From Tetrahymena elliotti 4EA (taxonomy: Eukaryota > Ciliophora > Oligohymenophorea > Hymenostomatida > Tetrahymenidae), in contig JH720300.1 of NCBI GenBank assembly GCA_000231825.2, positions 738,480 through 802,479 of the forward strand: a stretch of 64,000 nt of DNA, given 5' to 3'. Each line of letters begins with the position of its first letter. The first letter of the stretch is position 1. This document shows positions 39,240-49,536 of the stretch, in pieces. A program made the position numbers and the translations under genes. The notes beneath the pieces are model-generated. The model did no database searches and had not been told where the DNA came from. It saw only the letters and a program-made list of their open reading frames with translations.

Positions 39240-41974
39240 TCAATAATAATTATTATTATTTGGGTATCTTTTGTATGGCTTATAATAGAATTAATTTTAA
39301 TTTTGATTATATTAGTAGTTATTTTACCTAAAGTTTACATTTTATTAGTTCCAATTTTATTGCATTTATTAACTATTCAACATACTTGGTAAGTAATTTT
39401 AATTTAAATTTTATTAAGATTAGTTCTTCTCATTCACTACATTAATTATTTTTTTTGCTGATTGTTAAAATTCTTAATTTAAATTCAATTATTAAGGTAA
39501 ATGTTATAAATTTTACTAAATTATTATTTGTTAGCATAGCATGATATGTATGTGATAGAAGATTTTTAATTTTTCTACTCTTTAATTGTTAGCTTTTTCA
39601 TCTTAGATTAAATGTTTATCTAGTAATCCATCTGTATTTTTGAGATTAAGGTACTTTGATATAAGTTGAATGTTATTATTTTAAATGATATTATTCACAA
39701 ATTATTAAAGGTTAATCTACTTCCCATTGAGTTCTTCAGTATTTTCTTAGGTAAAATTAAAAAAATTTTTATCCCTTAAAAACCAAGAAATCAAGCTGTT
39801 ACTAAATTTTGAGTCATTTTTTTATCTTTGATAATAGGTTTTTATCTCATCTTCTTCAAATTCACAAAATTAAATTTATTTTATTTCTCTTAATTGTAAG
39901 ATACAAACTCTAACTTTCTTTTATTTGTAAAGGCCTTCCTACTCTTATTGCTTATTTTTTATTAGTTTTAAGTATTAGCCTTCGTAATCAACTAGTATTT
40001 TATATTCTGGAGGTCCTTTTCTCATTAAGAATTCTGTTATCAATATTTCCTTTTAGTTACTTGAAAATACCAGCAAACTATTCATCTTATTTTCTCTACT
40101 TTAATATACTATTTCATCAATATACATTTCTCTTATGTTCAAATAATCTTTAAAAACTTTGGAATATTGAGAAAGGTATTTCTATTCATTATTTGTGATT
40201 AGAAAACTTTACGTTTTTTCTTGATTTAATATACAAGCTGCAGTGTACTCAAAAATATTTTTTTCGATACGTTCTTCACAATATTTCTTATATTTATATT
40301 CAAGAATATTTGGAATAATTTCATCAAGCTTATAGTTTGGTAAATTATATTTTAAGCAATAAATTTAAAAATCTAAAAATTTATCTTCTAAGAACCCTTT
40401 TTTGTTCAGCTCATTTTTGCTGGAGTTTATGATGATAGAATCTGATTATTCTCTCTTTAGGTATATTTTATTCTGTTAAAATCTATTTAGTTTTTTAAAT
40501 TTTAAATAAATAAATGATTTAATAAAATGAAGAGTAAAAGAAAATGATTTTTTAACCAACCTATTTTGTTATAAGATGTCATCTATCTATCATTTCAATA
40601 AATAAATCAGTCTCATAATTAGGTTAAAAAATATTTAGTTAAGATTGTTTTCTTAATCGAATCAATATAATTAATTAGTCTCATAAAAAGGTAAAAAATA
40701 TTTATTTACTAATCTCTGCTGTAAGAGTCTTATGTTTTTTCCGTAAAATAATTAACATTTGGACAAATTTTTTTTTATGGAGTATCCATTGTATTGTACT
40801 ACTTTTAAAAGAATATTATATTCTTATTTTAAATATCTTCCATCTAGCTTTAAGCTCTTTTCTAGTTGATGTTTAGCCATTTTTAATCTTCATTTTATGC
40901 AAGATGACCTTAAGGCTTGGAGTTTTTAATTTAACTTTCTTTTAATGTTAGCTTTTCTAAAAGTTCAAATAAAGTTTATTCATTTTAATTTATTTATTTT
41001 TAAATTTCTTCTCTTGATTATTAGTCTAAGTCATGAATTCTGCTGTTTTTAAAATTAAGAGATTCATTTATTTCAGATAACTACTATATTTCTAATTGCA
41101 ATTTGTTAATTTCTGAAGACAGATCATCAAAATGATCATTTAAATCTCTTTGTGTTTAAGTTTCTTCAAATTCATTATCCTCCTTATTATTATCAAATTT
41201 TTTGGGTTACTTTTAGGATAATTGAGATTTTATTTCACTTTCTTCTTTGTAAATGTTGATTGGTTTATCAAATATCTAACTCATTTTTGAAGGATAATTC
41301 ATCTGATTTTAAAGTTGTATCTGATTTTATGAATCATTTAGGGATTGTCTTTCTTAATCCGGCTAATAACTTAAAGATATTATTTAAGCTTTCTTTAACT
41401 CTATGTCATCTTGAATTTCAAGTAATTTATCTTAGTCATTTTTATTAATATTTTATTTTTCTCTCTCTAGCTTTTATAGATCTTCTTCAAGCTTTCTGAT
41501 TTATTATTCTATTTATTTTATAGTAGCAGGCTGACTAGTTTCCATAGAAATTTAAGATTTAATATTGGTTTCATATAAAACATTATTTGATTATTTTTCT
41601 ACTTCACAATTATTTTGATACTGCTATTAACAATATTAATAATATGGTTCCTTAATATCTTCATATCTCACATTTTAGAAACCAAGTGTTTGTTGGTTTT
41701 AATATACACTCTGAGAACTGATTTGATCTGGCATCATATTCTCTTTAATTGGTGTTGGTGGAATTGTTTTAGTTGATTCATTTTAATCATTATTTTTTAC
41801 ATTATTTTAATTAGAAGCAATATTACTACCATCTTTAAGCAAAAGCTATTTCTGCATTAAATATGTTTCATGATTTTTCAAAAGTTTATCTAATTTAGGT
41901 TGATCAGTTTCTTTTTCAATTTATTTTTAACAATTTTAAATTTCTAACTCTAATTACTAAATCTAAATTTCCAT
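39240..41974 (-). CDS. Paralogue of the PD-(D/E)XK gene with degenerate active site, 835 aa
   Basis: Exons 40710-41974 and 39240-40482 join in phase (836 codons). The N-terminal 420 residues are Q-rich with coiled-coil segments (IRKLEEDLQKLEREKQNIN). The C-terminal half aligns along its length with the neighbouring gene: YLKREQSDSIIINSSKNEL with KLTRQLNDQVIIINQPIEEL, YKILVDYEGQYLKLI with YKILVDYQEHFMNQI, KVRVCILQLREIKQIQFCEFE with KIVRICILPLQVIKQINFVEFE, and FYHIHIMLCQQ with FYYIHILLCQR. At the nuclease core, however, RYDMV is replaced by KMNSL and IFDWKFT by ITEFLMR, so the Asp and D-x-K are gone. The G-x-x-x-H helix is also lost. It looks like a pseudo-nuclease that keeps the fold, perhaps a regulator or scaffold. 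The C-terminus is N/Q/Y-rich. Confidence 0.75.
40483..40709 (-). other. 227-nt intron of the pseudo-nuclease gene, with Cbs-like 15-mer
   Basis: GT..AG on the minus strand, phase 2. On the plus strand, 40552-40566 reads ttaaccaacctattt, matching 13 of 15 positions of the Tetrahymena chromosome breakage sequence TAAACCAACCTCTTT. A partly duplicated segment around the donor (agtctcata...aggt[t]aaaaaatattta at about 40607-40640 and 40676-40707) is also present. Confidence 0.6.
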
Positions 41975-43481
41975 TTTTTTTATTTTTTAATTATTTTGAA
42001 TTTTGAAAATTAATATTAGAAAAATATTAATTGTTTGTATATTTGTTTTGATATCAATAATTGAGATAAAACAATTTTTTGTTTATTTTATTTTCCTACT
42101 ATTTTTTTTTTTGATCTTTGATCAGACTTTTATTCAAACTTGAATAATAACTAACATAATATTTTTTTTGGACAAATTTTCAAAATATTTTGTTGATATT
42201 TTTAGATTGAAATTTTAACTATTTAGCCAATTTAATTTTCATTTAAAATAAATATATTAATCGTAAGTATTCTTTACAGATAAATTAATTTTAGTTGATT
42301 GCTTCTTCTTTTTATTATCATTAAATTAACAGCCTTTTTTTAAAATATTTATTTATTTTTTTTTCAATTAATTAACATTAATTTATTTTTTGAATTCCAT
42401 CTCATCTTTTACCAAAAAAGTGTATTGTTAATGACATTAAAGATATTATTCAGAAGATAAAAAGGAAAAAATAAAATCAATTGTATCAAATAGCAAACAG
42501 TGATTTTTAGCAAGTTTTTGTCTATAAATGTTTAAATAGCAAACACCTCTTAATTTACTAAATACATTAACAAAAATAGATAATTATGGAAAAGATTTTG
42601 ATAAATTAGCATAGAAATGTTTTTAATTCTTTTAATTTTCATATTAAACTTTTTTCTTTAATAAAGTTTTAACTATTTCACTTATTATTTTTGTATGTTC
42701 AATCTTTAAAATTAGATATTATTAATTTTGCTAATTAATTAAGATTTGAGATGCTTTAAAATTATATCAAAATTGATAATTGATGATAATGTATCATATT
42801 TTTACTACTCATATTTGTGATAAAAGTGAAATTAGAACAAAATTAGTTTGTAACAATCCTTTAATAAAAATACTGTGGTTTGTTCATCTATTACACAAAA
42901 CTAACTATTCATTCTTATTTCTTGATAAGCTAAATCAATTTACTTAAAAATCCTCCTTAAAACACAAAAAATTTGAAGCGTCTTACATTTTTCTTTTCTA
43001 ATAAAAATAATAATGTTTTAAAAATTAAGAAATAAAATATAAAATAAAATTTAGATTTTATTCCTGCTGAGAATGATTTTAATGATCTGAAAGATAGAAT
43101 ATTTGGAATAAAATGAGAGAATTTCTTAGAAAAGTAGGAAGGATATATTTCATTTGCAATTATGAACAAATTAGGTTATTATTCGACTAAAAATTCTAGT
43201 TTTTTTAATAGAAATTGAATGCATACATCAAATCAATAGCATCTTAAAGTAAGAAATTAGATAAAAATAAAGATAAAAAAGAATATAAAGTGAATTAAAT
43301 TATCTATTTAATTAAACATTTATAGACTTAAAACTTTAATAAATAGCACCACAAATACAGCTTACACTACTATTATAACATATACTTTAAACTATTTACT
43401 TCAACTAAAGACAATCAGTTTACTCAAAGTTACACTATCAATCAGTTTTAAATTTTTTCTACTAGCTGCTTTAATTTTTAA
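41975..43481. promoter_or_regulatory. Divergent 1.5-kb intergenic region
   Basis: It lies between the start of the pseudo-nuclease (minus) and the receptor gene (plus). A 70-codon frame at 42957-43169 on the minus strand is F/K/I-rich and looks like chance. No promoter motif was recognised. Confidence 0.5.
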
Positions 43482-44519
43482 ATGGTTGACAATGGAGAAA
43501 TCCTTTTTGGAGTTGGATCATTTCTGTCTTTGATATTTACAACATTTTTAATTCTTATCTACTTTTTTGGAAGCTATCCAAGGACATTCGCCTTCCACTT
43601 AGTTTTTATGGTATGCTTAAATAATTTTTTATGGTCATTAGCTGTCTTTCCTGCAATATTCTTAGATTTAATTACAGATGATGCCTATTTAAATACATAT
43701 CTTTGCAACTTTTAAGCTTTTTTGATGTGCTTTTCAACTAATAGTGGATTTTTTTATGTTATCTCAATATCCTCTTCTCTAATGAGGACAATTATAAAAA
43801 AAGAGGATATATCTGATGCTATGAGAAGTCCTCTTAAACATTATGGACCTACAAATATATTACTACCACTGATAATGGCAGTTATTCCTATTTTTATCAG
43901 TAGATATGATCATTTACCTCCATTTGAAAATGTTTAGTGCTACTTAATTGTAAATGGGCTCAGTGATACAGTTGGTTTACTGTTGAGAATTATCATATTT
44001 TTTGCACCTTACATATTTGCTATTAGTTATTAAATATTTACTATAGTTAGAATAATAAGCTTTATACATAAATCTACATCTATAAATACATCTGAAAGAA
44101 ATGAAATAAAAACTCTAATTTTATATCCTTTTATTCTTTGTTTGACACAAAGCTGGCTTATAATAAGTCGATTTTTTGAGATATTTGCAGGTGTAAGAAT
44201 TGAATGGCTAAATCATATTAATCTATTTTTCTTTTCACTTGAAGGGTTTTTAAATGTTTTAGTTTATGGTATTATTTCTCTTGATATCTGCAAAGCCTTT
44301 AAAGGACGTAAAAGATAATCCTAGATTTCACATAAAAAAACTATCTAATAAGATTCAAGTAATTTTAGCAATAGTTATTCCAACTAATATGCAGAAGGAA
44401 TAGATGCACCTCTAAATGATAAATCTTGTGGTATTACGTCAGATTTCTCAATTAATACTGATTATAAAAAGGATACTTTTATCTACGAAAGAAACAGTTC
44501 AGATGAGAGCAATTAATGA
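43482..44519 (+). CDS. Seven-transmembrane receptor, cAR/secretin-like, 345 aa, intronless
   Basis: A single frame, ATG to TGA. Seven hydrophobic helices can be counted: ILFGVGSFLSLIFTTFLILI, TFAFHLVFMVCLNNFLWSLA, LCNFQAFLMCFSTNSGFFYV, ILLPLIMAVIPIFI, LLRIIIFFAPYIFAISYQIF, LILYPFILCLTQSWLIISRF and NLFFFSLEGFLNVLVYGIIS. The last one resembles the final helix of Dictyostelium cAMP receptors and secretin-type receptors (Q-G-F-L-N-x-L-V-Y-G). A Cys before helix 3 (TYLCNF) and one in the second extracellular loop (VQCYL) could form the usual disulphide. The C-terminal ~75 residues are polar and S/N-rich, probably cytosolic and phosphorylatable. No ligand can be inferred. Other seven-helix ciliate families are possible. 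Confidence 0.72.
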
Positions 44520-44958
44520 ATGAAAAACCAATAAAAATACTTATAAAAAAAAAAAAGCTAATAAATAAAAAACCCTACTAATATTTCTTATTCTTTTACT
44601 ATTTATATTTCTTTGGTATCAATCTTGAATCTGCAACTAATACTCAAAAAATGTTAACATAAACAAGAAGATGATTTATTTAATTGACCTTTATTCATTA
44701 ATTTTACGTAAGTTTCTAATCTATTCTGCTATATTCAATCATTAATTGTAAACTCTTCACTTCGTTTACATCTTCTGCAATTAAAAGAAATTTTCTTCTA
44801 CCAATTAAAAATATATGTTACTATTGTTAATTAACATATAAATTACCAAAAATATTTGTATTTTTGTAAATGTCATTTTCTGCTTAATCTTTTTAAAATA
44901 CAATTTACACAGTTGAAAAAATAGGATCTGTTCTTAAAAAAAAAAATCACCTTTCTCA

Positions 44959-44996
44959 AGATTACATATATTAATTAAGATTACATATATTAATTA
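44959..44996. repeat. 19-bp perfect tandem duplication
   Basis: Two identical adjacent copies of agattacatatattaatta, at 44959-44977 and 44978-44996, in non-coding DNA. Probably a replication-slippage product. Confidence 0.85.
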
Positions 44997-45383
44997 TCAT
45001 ATCCCACTTAAAAGTAATAACTTGTAAAACCTTTACTTTCTTAATCATAAATCATATTTTATAAATAATTTGCTTCAAAAATAAAAAAATTTATTTAATG
45101 GATACTTAGAGTAAGAACTTATCTGAATCAATAAAAACTCCTAAAAAATTCAAAAATTTCATGAAAGAATTCAAAAAATCTATAAAAATATTCTTAAAAA
45201 AATAGATTTAAGCCTTTTTGAAAATATTTTAATTGATTTGAAAAACAAGAAGTATTTAAAAGTAATAATTATATAATGTATATTATGTATGATAAAATAA
45301 GAATATTTAATTTAAACACTAATTCTTTTGATTTTGGATATTAGAAATAAATTATTTTCATTTATTAGAGTAAAAAATCAAAA

Positions 45384-45839
45384 ATGTTTTTGATAATTTT
45401 ATTCAAGATATTTATTTCATTATGTTTTCTTAAAAGTTTCTGTCAATAAATAAATACTTTAGAAGATATTTTAAGGATTCAATTTAGTAAAGAATAAGAC
45501 TATATTCTTTCTCTAAAGGATAGGATGAAAATATAAATTATATCAAATATTTTGTTTTCTATAAATTCATTTTACACATTTTTTGAGAGAAAAAAATGTA
45601 GATTTTTTTAATTTTTTAGTGGAGAAAAAAATTTTTACTAAGTTAGAAGAGCAAATAAATTGTTAATAAATAAAACTTTATCTATAATTGAAGATATTTA
45701 AGTAAGAGATAATCAGTAATAGAATAAGATATTACTAAATTAATTAAGCCAAATCAATTTAAAGATTTTTTGGAAATGTTTATATTAAGGTTAGAAAAAT
45801 AGAAACCGGATTCATTCTGCTTCACACTTATTTTCTTGA
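45384..45839 (+). CDS. Doubtful 151-aa frame with signal-peptide-like start
   Basis: ATG to TGA in the ciliate code. The N-terminus MFLIILFKIFISLCFLKSFC resembles a secretion signal followed by QQINTLEDILRIQ. The rest is K/I/N-rich and similar in composition to random A/T DNA; alternative frames near the end also stay open. A frame this long can arise by chance when the only stop is TGA. No domain was recognised. Confidence 0.25.
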
Positions 45840-46335
45840 TATAAGAAGCTTATCAATTAAACAAAATATTAATATGAACTCAAAAATAAGTAAACATCTT
45901 TGAAATTAAAATTCATCAAAAAACTAAAGACATAATTGAGGATTGAAAATACCACCCATAATCTTAAAACATATAAAATTTAATGATTTAAAAATTCTTT
46001 GATGCAATCAATTCTCTTAAATTTAAAAAAAAAATAGTAAATTTTGACTTCAAATTTGATTTGTTCAGCAAATTATATTTTAGACATTCAATATTCAATA
46101 AGTTTATATGATATATAAATTGTAAAAATAAGTTTATTAATAATTGATTCAGATATTATGCCAAAGATACTTGATATATTTTATTTAAATATAAAGTAAT
46201 ATTGTTTTAGAATTAAGTGGAACATTTTTAAAAGTAAAATGAGACAAGTATAAAATAAATGCAAAGAATACCTTATTTTTTGATATTGATTATTAATTAT
46301 TAGATTATTATATACAAAATTTTTTTCTTTTTTAT

Positions 46336-48692
46336 TCATTTTTTAGCTGTTGTTGTTTTTGTTATTGCTTTTGATGGTGTTCCTAAATTGGATTTCTAGG
46401 TGGCATTGTTACTTATACTTTTTCCTGATTGCGAGGTACTTAAAGAATTAGCTTTTTATTTAATAAAAGATTAATTAACTATCTTTTTTTTATTGAAAAT
46501 TATTTACATGATTTATTATGAGAAGAAGAACTAGCAGTAGAGGGTACATATTTTTATGGCATAGGCTCTTTTACAGGAGGTTTTGCATTGGGCTTTATTG
46601 TTTTTTCTAACTTTGAAGTATTTTAAAATTCCTGAGGCTAAGCATTAACTCTGATTACCTTGCAATCCTCTTTAATAATATAATTTTTTATTTTAGCATT
46701 TTATCAATATTTATTTTACCTTCTTGATTGAAACTAGATTGATGGTCAACAAAATTAGGGAGAATAGATTAGTTTTACATAAAATCTTAATTTTCTTTGT
46801 TGCTTATATTCTATGTTTTATTTGGTAATCCTACTACTGGAGCATTTTTCCATCTGTGGTCTTTTGATTCTACCTTAGGTTCTTGGAAAATAACAATTTT
46901 CTTTTGTTAGAATTCCTCATCGTTGTTTGCATATTAATCAGGTTCAGTTTATTATTTTTAAGTGAAATTATTTTATAGCTAAACTCCAGGAATAGTTCCA
47001 GCTATCTTTTAAATTTACTCCAATCTTTATTTTAAGAAAAAAATTAATTTAGAAAAAACAAACTAAAAAAAATATTTTACTCTTTTTTAAGGAATTCAAT
47101 TTGATTCATTCTTTCAAATTCTAAAGGATCAACATTGCTGTTATTGTTTAAATTTGAAGAACTCATATTTGTTTATAAATTAGTAGAAAAATTATTTTGG
47201 ACAGAATTTAATCCTTGCATTTGTTATATTTGATTTGAAAGAGTTTAGTAGTTGGTATTATTATCGGCATTGTTAATTATCATGCTACTATATTATTATG
47301 GATTTTTTTGGATTATTGATTGCATTAAGGCAACTTCATTTTAAGCTTATTGATTTTGAAGTTACTACTATTGCATTTATAGAAGTTACTGTTATTAAGC
47401 AGAGTTTTATACAACATAAGACTATGAAATAGCTGAGGTAGCTTATGAAATATTTTTTAATTATGAATTATTGTTTACAGTTTATTACTAAGGATTATCA
47501 TCTAATTAACTTAAGAATACGTCTGGATTAAAGCCAGTTTATGAGCCTTAAATAACATTCATAGCTTCGAAATTTAAGGCACAGACACCTCTCATAAAGG
47601 CTTTTTTAAGGTTTTCAGACATTTATTCTTTGGTATATTAAATATTATTTAATTATAATTATGTTTCTTGAAGCTACTCCTTCAGCAATGCCATTTCTTT
47701 ATTGAATCTGTTGGTGATTTCATCGATTTCAATTAAATGTTATTTTTCTTTTCTTTCAAGATCTGATTAATGCTTTCCTTCTTTACATACTTTATAAAAA
47801 GCACTAAAGACTCTCTACTTGAGATTCTTTTCAGCTACTATTTAAGCAAGTTTATTTTTCTTTTAAATTAATTTGAATAGGATTAATTTTCATTGGATTT
47901 ATTTTTACCAAAATGAATTTACTTTTTTTTATTCTATTTTGTACTTTTTATAGCTCTTTATAGCTGCAAAGAAATATTGTAATGATTTCTGAGTGTGGAA
48001 TCTAGCTTTGGCTTTTTAAGTTATTGCGCTCATCTTCTCAAGTCTTTCTTTCAAGATTCCATTAATCCTTATTTACTCTTCTAATTTTTCCTTTGTATCT
48101 GTTTACTAATATTCAATAAAAAAATAATTAAATCTTTCTTGATCTATTTAAATGCAATTTGTTATAATATTTTTAGAGATTTATGCTAAATTACCTCTTT
48201 GTGCTTGTCTTCATACATTTATAAATATCTTTCAGTTTAATTTTTCACAGATATCCTTTGATCTTCTAACATTGATCTCTTCATTCCCATAAATTCTGAA
48301 ATTGCATCAGTTTTAAAAACATTGAGTAAATGTTCAATTTTAACTTTGAAATGTTCAGTATCTTCATCAATAACTTGAGGTGCATGATTTCTACCTCCTA
48401 CAATTTAACTTCCTGCAGTTGAACTAGCTTGAGCTTTAGAAATTGTTCCAAATTTTTTGGCTTAATTTGATTTATACTAATTTGCTGAAGATAAGTCATC
48501 ACAAAAATCATGATCTGGCTATCTAGATGTGTTCATTTTTGAAATTGATTCAGTATCTGCATTAATTGTGTTGCTTTCACTTAACTCACTCTCTATATTT
48601 ACTTCATAATTTTATTTTTTGCTGTATTCCTCAAGCTCATTGAAATCATCAAGTAATGTTTTCTTCTTTGTGGGATTCTTATTTGAATTCAT
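46336..48692 (-). CDS. POC5: POC5 orthologue, centriole/basal-body inner scaffold
   Basis: POC5 binds centrin and builds the inner scaffold of centrioles and basal bodies. The diagnostic block is KKAFMRGVCALNFEAMNVIQ, nearly the same as the conserved POC5 KxAxMRGVCALNxEAM motif. Upstream, helical segments with aromatic spacing (RFHTQKSLQYFFAAIKSYKK, NLKQRVFSAFYKVCKEGK) are in the place of the Sfi1-like centrin-binding repeats. Near the C-terminus HRWKNAPVVGLPNK matches another family block. The middle is Q/N-rich. About 670 residues in 6 exons, with introns at about 48075-48164 and 47888-47949 and three more nearer the C-terminus; all are GT..AG and in phase. Ends TTTAKK then TGA (46336-46338). 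The gene is divergent from a coiled-coil gene 845 bp away. Confidence 0.9.
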
Positions 48693-49536
48693 AAATTCTT
48701 ACTTATAAGTAGTATTCTTGATTGCTTTAGTGTTTGCTTTTATTAAATAGAATTTTTACTTTTGAAAAATATCACTGTAAATTATTTAAATTAATCTTAT
48801 TATCTCTCAACTTGATTTAATATGATTGCAATTTATTTGTTTATGATAAAAGGATAGCTATTATTGATTTGATTTTTTCAATGAGGAATGATGAATTGCC
48901 ACCTAAAGATTTGTTTGAAATTCAAAAAATAAATGCAAATTCCACATATCTTTAATATTAATTTATAATTGTGATGTTATTTACTTATTATTAAATTTTT
49001 TAGATTCAAATTTTATCCTAATTTATTTAAATTCTTTAAATTAATTTTAATCATTTTTTGTTTTGTTTTAAATTTTGAAAAAATTGTTTTCCTGTTCGTT
49101 TTTACTTTTAAAATAAAAAAGATTGAAAGAATCTATTTTTTAAATATGTAATCCTAATCTACTATAAAAAACAATATTGTCAGTTGATAACTGAAATAAA
49201 TAAATAAATAAAAAGAAACACTTACTTGATAAAAGATAAAATCAAATTTAAGATTGGAATTTGATAAAAATTGGATGACTATGATTGTGTAGCTTGATAA
49301 ATCAAAAAATCAAATCAAATACCAACTACAAAAATTAAACGATATTTATTCAAAAATTATTTAATTGAGTAAAATTTTTTGCAAAAAATATAAAGAGAGA
49401 TTCAATAGATAATTCAATAGTTTGTTTGATTCATAGCAAGTTTTAATTAAATCATCAAGCACAAACAAAATACAAATACAAACAGAATACTTACAGTTAG
49501 TTTTAGCTTAGCATTTCAATTATTATTCAGTCAAAA
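48693..49536. promoter_or_regulatory. Divergent region between POC5 and coiled-coil gene
   Basis: An 844-bp A/T-rich spacer between two start codons facing away from each other. No motif was recognised; it must hold both promoters. Confidence 0.45.

Larger units (their letters stand above)
44520..46335. other. Intergenic region between convergent genes
   Basis: It contains a 19-nt perfect tandem duplication (44959-44996) and a doubtful 151-codon frame (45384-45839). A 47-codon frame at about 45099 (MDTQSKNLSESIKTPKKFKN) is too short to judge. Confidence 0.5.

Noticed and set aside
42957..43169. 70-codon F/K-rich minus-strand frame
   Set aside because: Composition matches random A/T DNA; no neighbouring exon or motif.
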